Of a stretch of 64,000 nt of DNA, positions 12,193 through 23,527 are shown in pieces. A program made the translations under genes and the position numbers. The notes under the pieces were generated by a model, which ran no database searches, was not told the origin of the DNA, and worked only from the letters and a program-made list of their open reading frames with translations. Origin of the DNA: Catonia carolina (taxonomy: Eukaryota > Arthropoda > Insecta > Hemiptera > Achilidae); the NCBI GenBank assembly GCA_035578175.1, contig JAQMRL010000003.1, forward strand, positions 88,762,469 to 88,826,468, in the 5' to 3' direction. The stretch's first letter is position 1. Each line of letters opens with the position of its first letter.

Positions 12193-12600
12193 AAACACGA
12201 GGTTGAGATTTTATAAAACAATAGCAGTGCCAACCCTACTCAATGGCAGTGAAACTTGGGTGCTATCAAAGCGAGAGGAGAGTAGATTGCAAGCATCTGA
12301 AATGAAATTTCTTCGAAATACGTATGAGTGTAGTAGAGAAGATTGTTACAGGAATACCGAGACAAGGAATGAACTCAACATCTTTATATACGACAGGGTA
12401 TCTCAGAACAGAATGCACTGGTTGGAGCATGTGAACAGAATGAGGGAGGATAGGATCCTAAGCAAATACTAGGCTATAAACCGGAGGGAAAGAGAGAACG
12501 AGGACGCCCAAGAAAAATATAGGGAGATTTGAGAGGTTGGGCCAGGCAGAGATGCCTAATCCTTGAAAGCCAGAAAAAGAAAGATTATTGAGAAAACCGG
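12193..12600 (+). pseudogene. LINE ORF2 post-RT/C-terminal fragment
   Basis: An 89-codon open stretch (12203-12472) reads RFYKTIAVPTLLNGSETWVL, then SRLQASEMKFLR, then HWLEHVNRMREDRI. These are the standard blocks downstream of the RT domain in a large group of insect LINEs (YKT..P.LLYGSE.W, LQA.EM.FLR, R..W..H..RM). A frame change then leads to the RERGRPRK-like tail. The last about 190 bases recur inverted at 13093-13279. RT catalytic motifs are absent. Confidence 0.8.
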
Positions 12601-13092
12601 AAAAAAACAGAGAAAACATTACGAACCGAACCAAATTCATTGAAGCATTTCAACTTTAGTTATGAATTAGTTTATGCTGTAACAATTTATAATATTTGAC
12701 ACAAACAAGTAAAATATTTTCCTGATTGAAGATAGTTTTTCGTCTCTTATCCCTAGTGGAATGATCATCAAATCTGACACAGTTCAGAAGAAATAAGAAT
12801 TTTTAATAACTCATGGTCGCTTTCAATAAATGCAAGCCTGTCCCATGTGATAAAATTGTATTATCTAAAGACAGGGCATGAATTATGCAGTGTAAACATA
12901 TAGCACCAATGAGCCAAAAGTATGTCATCAGGACTGGCACCGTTGCGAATTCACAAAATTCCTGCATGGCGCCAGTAAAACTCCTGTATCTCAGAAAATA
13001 GGAATATACGTATTTGAATTTTTGATGACATGATAATACGCAGTAGGAATGAGTTAAGGAATCCACAAACGGGATCTGACCTAATTACCTAT
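12601..13092. other. Unassigned spacer between inverted LINE ends
   Basis: A minus ORF of 87 codons (12803-13066) resembles nothing I recognise. This segment would form the loop of a hairpin made by the flanking inverted LINE fragments. Confidence 0.4.
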
Positions 13093-13279
13093 TTCTTCTT
13101 CTTCTGCCTTTTAAGGATTAGCATCTCTGCCTGTTCCGAACCTCTCAAATCTGCCCATCTCTTTCTCGCGCGTCCTCGTTCTCTCCTGCCCTCCGGCTGA
13201 TAGCCCAGTGTATGCATAGGTATCATATCCTCCCGCATTCTCTTCACATGCTCTAACCACTGCATTCTGTTATCAACTC
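13093..13279 (-). pseudogene. LINE 3' terminus, same family as 12193-12600
   Basis: The minus strand reads NRMQWLEHVKRMREDMI, then GYQPEGRRERGRARKRWADL, and ends in an AAG/AAGAAGAAG-rich tail typical of a LINE 3' end. Compared with 12408-12600 the nucleotide sequence is about 80% identical by eye. It is better preserved than the plus copy in the RERGR.RKRW block. It is heavily 5'-truncated. Confidence 0.75.
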
Positions 13280-13565
13280 TGTTGGAGAGTGCTGAGGAAA
13301 TAAAATACTCAGAGTGGACAAAAACCAGTGAAGATGGTCAACGGCTCCAAAGGCGGACATGGAAGATTTTTCTAACGGCGGAGAAGGAGAAGAGCCTAGA
13401 GCGACATCTCGAAGGAACTGTCCTGCCGGCTTTTACGCAGTGATGTGGTAATCTCATTAATGAGCTTAATCTGCGCAGCGCTCTTAACGCGGCCAGAGGA
13501 TTTTCTTAAATACTGGAAAACCTCATGATGCCTCAAATCATGGACCGGGATTAACGGAAAATTTA
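13280..13565. other. GC-richer unclassified block
   Basis: This block is markedly richer in GC than its neighbours and abuts the truncated LINE end directly. It contains dinucleotides such as CGCGGCC and GCGCAGCGC that are rare elsewhere in the window. No frame is long and I recognise no motif. It is probably a fragment of another mobile element, but this is inference from composition only. Confidence 0.4.
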
Positions 13566-14395
13566 ATTACCTATTTAAAAAAATAAAATAAAAAATGACA
13601 TCTGTTGTGAAATTGGAACAGCCAGTCCCCGAAGGTTTATTAGAATATTAATTGCCCCAATTGTATATTGAAATGCATGTATTAGTTCTGGATCGATAAG
13701 TTTCCACTATAGAACTACTTATGTATACTATATTCTGATCAGTTCAAGTATAATACAAGTGGTTAAAGTGAAAACGAGTTTTTTTTTATTAAATAAAAAT
13801 TATTTTTTATATTTTTGGTTAAACTAAATAGTATCAAAGTTACCTAAAACTTCTGATTAATAAAGTTTTATATAGAATACCATATGGAAAATAAAAGACT
13901 CAACATCAGCTTTACCAAAGCCAAGTATCTACGCTAAGTATTACTTGTGGAGTTTAACAAACAGTTTTGTTAAATTCAGTACACTACGTAAACAACAGAA
14001 AACATTTTAGAATGCTTACACAGTGGTTGGGAGCTTACTCCATTGTTGCGCAAAGTGTAAGTAAATCCTGTAAGTAAAACTAATTCATATTCTTGTTGTT
14101 GAGCCACTAGTTTAGTTTTATTTGTCGGTTTGAAAACGAATTTAACTTCGAAATAGAGTTTAAATAATTTAAAGAACTTGTTTCTGTTTCACTTGCTTGA
14201 CCTCACAAACAATTGTCAAATATTAAACACTTGAGAAAATTGTTTACTTCTTTAAGCGTATAAAAAAATCACGTTAAAGGACTATTTAAAAGTTAAATAT
14301 GAAAAAATTGCAGAAAATTAAAAAAAATTGAACATTGTCTAGTAAATAAATTAGCAAATTGAGTTTAAATGAACTTATCAAATTGTTTTGGGCTG
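13566..14395. other. Unassigned AT-rich stretch
   Basis: Nothing recognised. Confidence 0.5.
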
Positions 14396-14528
14396 GACAG
14401 CTGAAGTCTTAGGCGATATCAAAGCACAGATTACTCTTTGAGAGAGGATTTATTTATTGTAATTGTCTTTGAATTGCATTCGTATCATGTAAATGTAATC
14501 TCATAGGTCAGCTCTATCAAATAAAAAT
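14396..14528 (+). repeat. Left member of a 135-bp direct repeat pair
   Basis: It starts GACAGCTGAAG and ends TATCAAATAAAAAT. The partner at 15853-15983 is in the same orientation and about 85% identical by eye. The two bracket the family B copy, which starts immediately after this unit. Confidence 0.85.
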
Positions 14529-14985
14529 CTGGTGTAAAACACACACGACTTTCTCTTGCCAATGCAAATAATGACCAATATAACCTAATATTAGTAATAT
14601 AACATTAGAAATAAACAGAAAAACTAACCTCAAAAAATATAGGCCTAACCTAATTTTAATTATGAGTGAAAGACGCAAAATGAAAATAAACCTCAGTTTG
14701 GCTTAAAAATACGGAAAATCACTCTTTTACGCTAAAGTAGGCTCTGTAGAAAAAAATGGTTTTAAGAAACGTTGTAGATCTTTAAATTTCCTATATTTGA
14801 TTATATACATTTTTGTCGTATATTCATACTGTCTGAAATCTCAAAAAATCTATTTTTTACAGTTTTTCATGAAAAACAAAAACAGAAAATCGCTAATTAC
14901 CGCTAAACTATGCGTTACACGAAACAATGTTTGGAATAAAAGTTATAGAATTTAAAATTCTCTACATTTTTTCTTAATTCATTCA

Positions 14986-15130
14986 TTTGTTTAACGTCGC
15001 ATCAACTACAACGGTCATTAGCGACGACGTTGGAGTGTAAGTATTGTGCAATGGAGGATGAAATTATTTTTCGTAACGTATGAAAATATGCCGTGCCTGA
15101 GTGGGATTCGAACCCAGGACCACATGATGA
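14986..15130 (-). mobile_element. tRNA-derived SINE fragment (family D) nested in family B
   Basis: On the minus strand a B-box GGTCCTGGGTTCGAATCCC is followed by a body and a tail GTCGCTAATGACC, then TTGATGCGACGTTAAAC. The same tail motif is found in the SINE copies at 30.5, 31.1, 34.5 and 59.3 kb. The A-box half is missing. Confidence 0.75.
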
Positions 15131-15473
15131 ACTCCACATTTTTTATTATGTACATTTTTGCGTTAAAATGCGTATTAAAGCCGCAATTTAAAAAACAATT
15201 TGTTTTACGATGAACTGCTTTTTCAAGAATTTCAGCAGACATTGCGTCTACCCTACCTTGTAGAGCACAAGAAATTTAGTAAATGAGGCGATTTAAAAAA
15301 AATTTGTAGGAGCCGTTTATGAGAAAATCGCAAAAAAGTGAAAAATTACGCGAATAAACTACTACTTCCGGTTGACCGATTTTGATGAAAATGTTCGTGT
15401 TGGGTCCGGTAGTAGTATCTAACTCAAGTTTCAAGTTTGTACGATGTTCCGTTCTTGAGATATTCTGTTCATA

Positions 15474-15606
<133 letters not shown>

Positions 15607-15852
15607 ACCAATCGCTAAAAACATGTTTTTTTGGGTTCAGAGGTTCTGAAAACGTGTAGAACCGGTGAAAACTCAATTTCGAAAAATCAATATGAAACAA
15701 CTCATTCCTTCCTATATATTCATATAGGCAAGAGAAAGTAAAAAATAAAGCGATCAGTGAGATCACACTATATTATTTGACAATAGAACCATGCTTTTCA
15801 ATGTGAAATAACAGGAAATTGTGGTGTCTTCGTTTCTCCTGTTACTAGTAAT

Positions 15853-15983
15853 GACAGCTGAAGCTTTGACAACATCAAAGCACAGATTACTCTTTGAGAG
15901 AGGATTAAGTTACTGTAATTGTCTCTGTATTGTATTATTATCATTTAATATAATCTCACAGTCAGCTTCTATCAAATAAAAAT
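15853..15983 (+). repeat. Right member of the 135-bp direct repeat pair
   Basis: Same sequence as 14396-14528 (GACAGCTGAAG to TATCAAATAAAAAT) with scattered substitutions. About 120 bases of unassigned DNA separate it from the end of family B copy 2. Confidence 0.85.
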
Positions 15984-17417
15984 GTATATAATTTTTAATG
16001 GAAGCTCATCCTTTATGGTTGCGAAGTGGAGTTCAGAAATCCACTAATTAGCAATAATTAAGTAACTGGTAGGTGGCGACACTTAATAATATTAATAAAC
16101 GCGTCCAAAATGGTCGGGAAATTCAAATTAACTGTCACTCAAACTAGCAGTAAATAAATAACGTCGAAAGTAAAATTTAATAGTTCTAACCAACCGTACG
16201 ATCTAAGTCCCTAAGCGTAAGTAAAATTTAATAGGATTGCTCTAATTCAAGCGTGTCAAATTAGTGTAATCAGATATAATCAGGAATTCAAATTTCAGTG
16301 AAAAATTAAGTAGATGTCATTTTGGTGTGAAATTGAATAGAATGTTAAAGTACATCTGGTTTTTACTACCAAAGCTGAATAGTTTTGCTTCTAATTTTTA
16401 CGTTTAATCATTTATGAAGTCCCTACAATGTACGAAATTCTATTATAGATCTAGATCTCATCGTAGACACATCATCCTCAATCATTTATAAAGCATACAC
16501 TCGTTTTCATTCAAAAATAACAAATCTCGCTCATTCAGAGATACAAACATTGTCACACTCACTCTTAGCTCAAAATCCACAAAAGAGATTAAAAAGATGC
16601 TGGAATAGGGATATTTTATAAAAGAGCGAAGAGGGTTTTCCACTGAGTAATTTCCTCAATCAAGATGAAAATAGGACATTAAACACGTACATTATAATAC
16701 CGCTGGTTGTATAATATTAAAATTAAAGCTGTTGCTAAAGACATTAAAAAATAATTTTGCGAGCAAGTTAACAAATAAATGTAAAGAAAATATTGTTTAT
16801 ATATTAGCCCAGTAACCTTAGCTCATTTTAAGGTTTTTTAATAAATAATTCATACAGTTTTAAAATTCTGCGCACACATTTCTCATGGCTGTCTAAAAAA
16901 TATATGAAATATCCTAGACTCTAGAATATGAGCTTCATTCACCATATTGACAAATGACCAAAAATTCATGTTCTTGATTTAAGTTCATATTTATAGCAGC
17001 AAAATACTTTCTCATCATTAACATTTTCAGAAACTTTGTAGAGAATAATTAAATTCCCTACGAAATATTCTCAAAATTTTTGTCATTATCTACTTCAATG
17101 GTTAAATAGATTTTATTCATCATCAAAATGAAATTCTAAGCAGCGCGTACACTTAACCTGTGCGCTCAAGTCCACTCCACCCTAATCAATTCGGTATTAA
17201 AATTGTCATTATTCCCTTTTATTATACATTTTTCTATCACAATTCAACTTTTAACTGACTTATTTCAAAAGGCGCTAATTGTTTTTGTACCTGCGGTCTG
17301 ATAGTTAATTCAGACCCTTCAAACAATTTCTTTATTGTAGTAGGAATCAAAATGAAAACAAACATTTCTACTATTTTCGATTTCCTATAACTCCCATTCA
17401 AAAGATTTCATTCATCG
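15984..17417. other. Unassigned AT-rich stretch
   Basis: No ORF or repeat is recognised. The final segment abuts the target duplication of the R1-like insertion. Confidence 0.5.
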
Positions 17418-17433
17418 CAATCTACTATTCTTG

Positions 17434-17994
17434 GCCTCTAAAGAATGAAGACATCTAAAAAGATAGGCGTTCTACAGTGGATCCCAAAGAGTAGGGGCAG
17501 CAATGCTGCTGGATGAGGAGAGCTGGAAGTTGGTCGCTCCGTTTGCGGCGAGGGTGATCGGGTGACTGCGGAGGGAGGAGAAATCTGGTGATCAGCGGAA
17601 TCGTCCTCTCCCACAGTAATCCTGTCCCGATATCAGGAAGTAGGCACATGAATTTCCTGAGCTGGTGATGATAGAGACGATGAAAGTGAGAGAGTGAGTG
17701 TTGATCAGTGACAGCGAGAGGGGAATTAGGCTACGGTTCCCTTTCACGCTCCGCTGACTGTGTGTACATTTTTGAACCCGATATTTACCTTGTAGTATTA
17801 TTTATAAACAGTTCTGTGGGAGGTGGAAGTTTCTTTGCTGATTTCGGATCAAGTTGCCAGGCGGTGGGTTTTTGGTTAGTAGGCGGTTGCGGGCTTCTTG
17901 GAGCTGGACGATGACGCATCATTTGAGTCCAACACACTACTTCCCCATCGTGAGGGAGTGAACATAAGGTTTTTTTCACCGCCAAGAATAAAAA
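17434..17994 (+). mobile_element. R1-like non-LTR retrotransposon, 5'-truncated copy 1
   Basis: It matches the minus-strand copy at 21708-22600 from the region encoding KIGV.QWIP onward: the end of ORF2, then the 3' untranslated region with the TGAGGGAGTG block, ending in an A-containing tail (AATAAAAA). A 16-bp sequence CAATCTACTATTCTTG precedes it (17418-17433) and recurs with one change just after the tail (17995-18010), a clear target-site duplication. ORF2 here is broken by stops; the RT domain was never copied. Confidence 0.9.
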
Positions 17995-18010
17995 CAATCT
18001 ACTATCCTTG

Positions 18011-19163
18011 TTCAACACACTCCACCCTACACAATACACAATTTCTTATAATAAACAATCTATTATATTTTCCAGAATAATGTTACAGTATAAATAATAG
18101 AAGGTATTTCAAGAATTATATTAATATAACAAATATTTTCCCCCTGTATTGCTTTAATTTTGTAAAATGCGGAAGAAATAAAGGATGCTTTCAAAATATA
18201 TTTGTCTATTGTTCCGTTTAAATCGATAATTTTTTTATTTTTAATACCATGCTCTCAAACGAATTACAGTACTTAAATACATGTTTGAATACTTCAAACA
18301 AGCAAAGAAAAAATGTTTAATTAAAATTTCAACTTCTTGAAATAAAAACTTTTTAAATACACATTATTGAAATATTAGTAGCTAAAGATTATACCTGATA
18401 ACTTTTCTTTTACTTTCGATTAAAATTGTTGCCTACTCAATAAACTTTAAGCCGTCCAATAGCAATAACAAACATAATCTGAATTAACAAACTCATCTTT
18501 TTCGTGTAATAAACTTTTTAATCTCTTTCCATCCATTCACAGTTCCCATCCTATCGTGTATCTCTTTTTTGTTATTTCTGAAGTTTTTATTCCCACTACC
18601 AGGCTGCCTTCATTGTTCTAAACTTTTATGAATAAATCCTAAATAAATTGAACCACTTTTACCTTATTCGTTTTTTTCTTTTATTTTTTATTTAAATTTT
18701 CTTTTGACACCTGTATAATTTGTTATTAATGTCGTATACATCAGTTAATAATGATTGTGCAAATATTTATACCATACTCATTTATTCGTTCGAAATGATA
18801 TTGTATGGTTTATAATTTGAAATTTTGATAAAATTCCTTTGTAGCTCTTCAAAATCCTTCATTATAAAAATATAGTAATCGGTCGATCACTTTGTAGCTT
18901 TTGATCTGGTATTTTTTAAAAATCTTTTTCCATTTTTATATCACTACAAAGTTAATCAACATTTCATTAAGGTAGTATATGTATTAAGTTTATTTAAAAA
19001 TTTCCTTTTTAACTAGTCAATCCATAAATTCTGTTTATCTATAAAAGTAAATGTATTTTTATACATATAAAGAAAAGGAAATTACACTACTCGATTTCCT
19101 GCATAATTATGCAGTTTACTTCTAGTTAAGTAACAGCCTGAAATTCTTAACGAAAGATCTCAG
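18011..19163. other. Unassigned AT-rich stretch
   Basis: Nothing recognised apart from the right target duplication at its start. Confidence 0.5.
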
Positions 19164-19176
19164 TAATTAATCTTAT

Positions 19177-19564
19177 GTTGTTTAGGTCAACAGCCGTAAT
19201 GCTGGTTTGAATCTCTAGAGGTTTTACTAAGTAAAAACGAGGGGTGAGGTGGTTTACTTTTGCCTTCCTCACCGAGTTGAAAGAGTATTTTTATCAGCAT
19301 GCCAGGCCCTCCGAGAAGCACCAACTTTCCACCTTGCAAATGACACGTTCACTTTATTCACCACAGGGTCTGGCTGTGTAGTGAAATTCATTACTACAGA
19401 GGAGAACTGTGACTAGTGTCTTTTAAACCTCTAACTCTTCTGTTCTTAAATATTTCAGTCATATAATTGGCTGACTATGTGATAAGAAACAGAACTATTT
19501 TTGTAGCCCTGGAACCAACAGATCGAGTGCAATTAATTTAACACTCCACCTGCCCGTTACGGGC
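19177..19564 (-). mobile_element. SINE-like element family A, copy 1
   Basis: A 388-bp unit starts GTTGTTTAGG and ends GTTACGGGC on the plus strand, found also at 38061-38454, 46829-47216 and 55058-55453. TAATTAATCTTA lies just outside both ends (19164-19175 and 19567-19578), a 12-bp target duplication. The element is therefore complete. The short ORF present in three other copies is broken here. There is no tRNA-like head and no poly(A), so the class is uncertain. Confidence 0.85.
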
Positions 19565-19578
19565 AATAATTAATCTTA

Positions 19579-21049
19579 ATTAATTATTAATTAATCTTAT
19601 TCTTTTATACTCTTATTGACATTTTTTTGCATTAATATTTAATTATTCTTTGTAATATTTTTTTTATTCAGTTTCATTTACTTTCTCGTCTATTATACTT
19701 TTGTATTAACTTAGTTTTAAGATTTCTCAAGAATTTTTTAGCCTTTTTTCTGATATAGGTAATCTTTCTATTATAATTACGTTATTCATTTATATTTTGG
19801 AGAAATTCCTTCCTTTTTTGTAAAAAAAAACAACGAAACGTAATGCTAATGTGATTAGAGTGAGTTATTTGTTAAAAATAGTTTAATATTTGATGTTTTA
19901 CGAGAAAGCAGTTCTCCGTAAAATGCAATAATTGAGTTCAGTTCCTTTGTTTTGGGGGTAACAATTAATTAATTTGTAAATTTATACATTATGTTTATAC
20001 ATTTATGTTTTATATATATAGATATATATTATATTACGTTTGGTTTAAGCTTTAAGTTTGTAATAACATTTTGTAATCAATCTAGCCTAAATAATTTAAG
20101 TACCAAATCTATTAAGTAGTAGTCTAAGCGTAATAATTTATTGTATTTTTTTTAAAGTTTAAAAAAAAGTTGGTTATTATGTATTGTAACTAGATCCCAA
20201 ATGAACTTGGATTAAGTGTTATGAGATAAATATTAGGCTTATTTTAGGTTAGTAAACTCATTTTAACCTTTTAGGTACGAGTTGTTTGAAATAAAAATGC
20301 TTTAGTTTTTCTGTTCAACCCTTAAACATCAAATATGACGAATTTCAGCTCTCTAGGTGATAACAAAGGTAAAGAATTAGTAATGAGTGAGTGAGTCAGT
20401 CAATCAGCCAGGGTTTTCGCTTTTATAAAATATACTGATTACATACTCTGGAGTTACACGTTCAAATGTGTATGCTTTTTGTTACCTTCGTGCTCTTTAG
20501 GCATAAAAGCCTATGATTCTACATCTACTAAGTTAACCGTGTCTAGTTTATCTATTACTCGCCCTTGGAGTCATTTACATTAATCTTTTCGTTCTTTTCT
20601 AATGCCTGTTTTATTTGCCATTAGATTCTAACGTAAACTTTTTAGAATGGTTTAGTATTCATTGTCTGTAAATTACTTTAGCAAAACATATAGAAACTTT
20701 TTGTTGCTCTACCTATTTCATGTTTTCTGTTTTTCTTTAATATTCATTTATTTTCAAAGGTAATTTAAGCAATACGCAATTCCAATAAAAAAATATCTGC
20801 ATAACATAAATTTATGCAGCGTACGTAATTCTATGTACATATTTAACATAACTCATTTATTTTAATCCTTTTCTATTTTACCGATTCGTCATTTTGTTGT
20901 TTTCGACGTACTTTCCCTTTTGTAAAAAATTTGTGGTAATTTTGGTTTTACTCTTGGTAATGAATCTATTATTTGTGTGACCAGGCAGCGATCAAAAGAT
21001 TTAGTTAAACATCTTAAGAGAAATTTGTACTTTGTTTCAGAAAAGTTGT
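19579..21049. other. Mostly unassigned; weak shared repeat
   Basis: About 20170-20260 (AGATCCCAAATGAACTTGG and flanks) resembles 57290-57375 at roughly 70% by eye, so an old dispersed repeat may lie here. About 20340-20400 has a GTGAGTGAGTCAGTCAATCAG run of the kind found in dispersed insect repeats. No gene is recognised. Confidence 0.4.
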
Positions 21050-21170
21050 TTTCCTTGATCCAAAGTTTTATAATGTAATACCTGATGAAGTACATAACAC
21101 TAAATCATTTGATATATTTACGAGGAAACTTAAGCGGTGGATTTTCCTTTCAAGCAGAGAGATTAGATGA
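21050..21170 (+). pseudogene. CR1/jockey-like LINE ORF2 C-terminal end
   Basis: An open frame reads FLDPKFYNVIPDEVHNTKSF, then FTRKLKRWIF, and stops at 21168-21170. An aromatic-YN.LP..... S...F...LK..L pattern is the usual last 40 residues of CR1-like and related LINE ORF2 proteins. Upstream the frame is lost, so this is a severely truncated remnant. Confidence 0.6.
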
Positions 21171-21707
21171 CATGAACAATGTTATTTGTTAACGTTTTTC
21201 AAAACTTCAATAATGATTAGATTGTATTGAGGTAAAGGTTGATACTGCGTGTGGTATGTGTGAGAGCATGTTTCTGTGACAACAATGGGTTTCTTTTTAT
21301 CAAAAGTACATGCTTTAAGGTGACGCGAAGTCCCTTATCTTATACCGTGGTAAAAATAACTTTTTTTTTAAAAACTACTGATGTTATAATTTTACAGCGA
21401 TTTTTTTGACAATTTTCTTACGGAAGCGGAGGGTTTTTTTTGAGAATTTTGTTTGAAAAAGGTAAAAATATTCTCCTGAAATGTTTTATAAAATAATAGT
21501 ATAATATCTAGTCTTCGTTTTGGTAAAACAATTCAGCATTTTTTGCATGTATAAGTTAAATTTTTGTAGAATTTCCAGGAAATTAACCTACCAGTTTTGA
21601 AAAAAATATTTCTTTTGTATTAACCCCATATTTTGGAAAAGCAGCAAAAACCTTTACAAACAATGAACACTTGTCGACAACACTACCAAATAAAGAACAA
21701 GAAAATA
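21171..21707. other. Unassigned AT-rich stretch
   Basis: Nothing recognised. Confidence 0.5.
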
Positions 21708-22600
21708 TTTTTTTTTATCTGAGGTGGTGAGAAAAACTCATGTTTATTCCACTCCCTCACACTGGGGGAAGTAGTGTTGGACTCAACTGAGACGTCCTCG
21801 TCCAGCCCCAAGGAGGCCGCAGCCACAAAACCCGCCGCCTGGCCACTTGATCGACATCAGTAAACAACCCTCCACCTCCCTCGGAACTGTTTATATAATA
21901 CTAAAAAGGAAATGTTGGGTTAAAAAATTTACATACTGTCAGCGGGGCGTGGAAGGGAACCGTAGCCTGAATCCCCTCTCGCTGTCAGTGACCAACATTC
22001 ACTCTCTCACTTTCATTCATCTCGTTTATCACCAGCGCAGGAAATTAGTGTGCCTACCTTACCTTCTGAGATCGGGACAAGATTGATTTACTGTGGGAGA
22101 GGGAGATCCCGCTGACTCCAGATGTCTCCTCCCACCGCAGTCTCCTGACCACCCTCTCCGCAAACTGAACCACCAACTTCCAGCTCTCGTTATCCCGCAG
22201 CATCGCTGTCTCAACTCTCTCTGGGATCCACTGTGCAACGCCTATCTTCTCAGATGTCTCCATTCTGTCGAGGCCAAAATAGGGACATCTTTCAAAAATA
22301 TGCGCAATGGACTCCTTCTCTTCATTGCCGCACAGTCGACATTTCGGTACTTCATGAAGTTTGAACCTCGTTAAATGTGCCCCAAAGCAACCATGACCTG
22401 TTAGTAACTGCGTCAGTTCGTGGGTGGTATCACCAAAATGTCCTCCTTCCACACCTTAACATTTGGAATAAACCTTTTTTTCCACTCCCCGACTTTAGCT
22501 TTGCTCCATCTCCTCTGCCACCTGGTGAGTAGTCTACTCCAACATTCCTCTTTTATCAGCACCAGCTCGCTTCTCTTCCCTCCCGCATGCTACTAGATCC
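21708..22600 (-). mobile_element. R1-like non-LTR retrotransposon, 5'-truncated copy 2
   Basis: This is the longest of three R1-like copies. On the minus strand it holds the ORF2 C-terminus (see 22054-22580), a 3' untranslated region of about 340 bases, and a terminal A-tract (T run at 21708-21716 on the plus strand). The 3' untranslated region matches copies at 17434-17994 and 30052-30227. The 5' end is near 22600 but I could not find a convincing target duplication. Confidence 0.85.
22054..22580 (-). pseudogene. R1-like ORF2 C-terminal region with CCHC zinc knuckle
   Basis: The frame 22452-22054 encodes LTQLLTGHGCFGAHLTRFK, then CRLCGNEEKESIAHIFERC. That is a C-x2-C-x9-H-x4-C knuckle following the TGHG..G.YL.RF block, diagnostic of the R1/I-group ORF2 C-terminus. 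Upstream, a different frame (about 22580-22443) supplies residues ending KRFIPNVKVW, the expected preceding block, so a one-base frameshift lies near 22445. RT and endonuclease domains are absent, so the copy cannot move by itself. The C-terminal frame is uninterrupted over about 130 codons. Confidence 0.85.
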
Positions 22601-22928
22601 CATGTGGCAAAAAAATAATTAGAGCTGATATTCTGTGACCATGTAACCATAAATAACACCGAATGTCGAACAAAGAAAAAAAATCATAGAAAACATACAA
22701 AAGGTTCCATAAGTAGGTTCCTACTACGTTGTTTGAGTAAATTTTGCTCACACCGATTTTAGGAATTAACGTGTAATATAATTTTTGTAAATTAAAATTT
22801 CAAATGATTTTTTGTAGAAAATAACAAGTAATCCATTTCAATGAATTCAGAAGAACCTTAATTTTCAGACAGCATCAAAATAAAAGAATCTGTATTTATT
22901 TTCTCGATTCCGTGTTACCTATGGAAAA

Positions 22929-23142
22929 TCTGTTCTAATTATAAAGACAAAGCGTGCTGTTTTATGCAGGCTAATTTCCAAAACTACTAAACGAAATTTC
23001 ATGAAATTTTGGCAGCATATTCGGAATTATATTCATAACAACATTTTTTTCTTAAATTTAAAAAATGAAGACCCTTAGGGCCCTAATGAAAATTTTCATA
23101 AATATGTGTGTGTGTGTGTGTTTGTGTGTGTGTGTATGTGTT

Positions 23143-23175
<33 letters not shown>

Positions 23176-23527
23176 ATGTGTGTGTGTGAGTGAGTGTGTG
23201 TGTGTGTGTACATGTGATATGTTGAAGTAGATGAAGGGGTTTAATGATAACGAGAGATGCACGCGGGGGAAATTATCAAAACATCGTACGTGAGTATGTG
23301 TGTGTGCGTGTGCACATATTGTTGAAGTAGATAGTCGAAAGGGGAGATGAACGAGTGAGTAAGTGGGGAATTTAATAAAACGTTTGTGTGTGTGTGTGTG
23401 TGTGTGTACTATGAAGTATAAAAAGTCGATCTAACAGCTAGACAATTTCTGTTGCATATTTATTTAAAAAAAAAAATGGTTAGGTTCTATATATGTTTCG
23501 CGTGCGAAGCCACGCGGGCCATACTAG
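22929..23527 (+). mobile_element. Non-autonomous Helitron, copy 1
   Basis: It begins with TC after an A (A|TCTGTTCTAATTATAAAG) and ends CTAG before a T (23524-23527), the classic Helitron insertion between A and T. A GC-rich hairpin (GCGTG-CGAAGC-CACGC, 23500-23515) precedes the end. The first part, with CTAATTTCCAAAACTACT and ATTTCATGAAATTTTGGC, is conserved in the copy at 48317-48846. Three GT tracts (about 23106-23213, 23297-23312, 23385-23408) lie inside. No Rep/helicase is encoded. Confidence 0.85.

Noticed and set aside
22093..22374. 93-codon plus-strand ORF
   Set aside because: It is the antisense shadow of the R1-like ORF2 C-terminus.
23106..23408. CRISPR-like or satellite array
   Set aside because: The repeats are simple GT tracts inside a Helitron, with no spacer-repeat structure.
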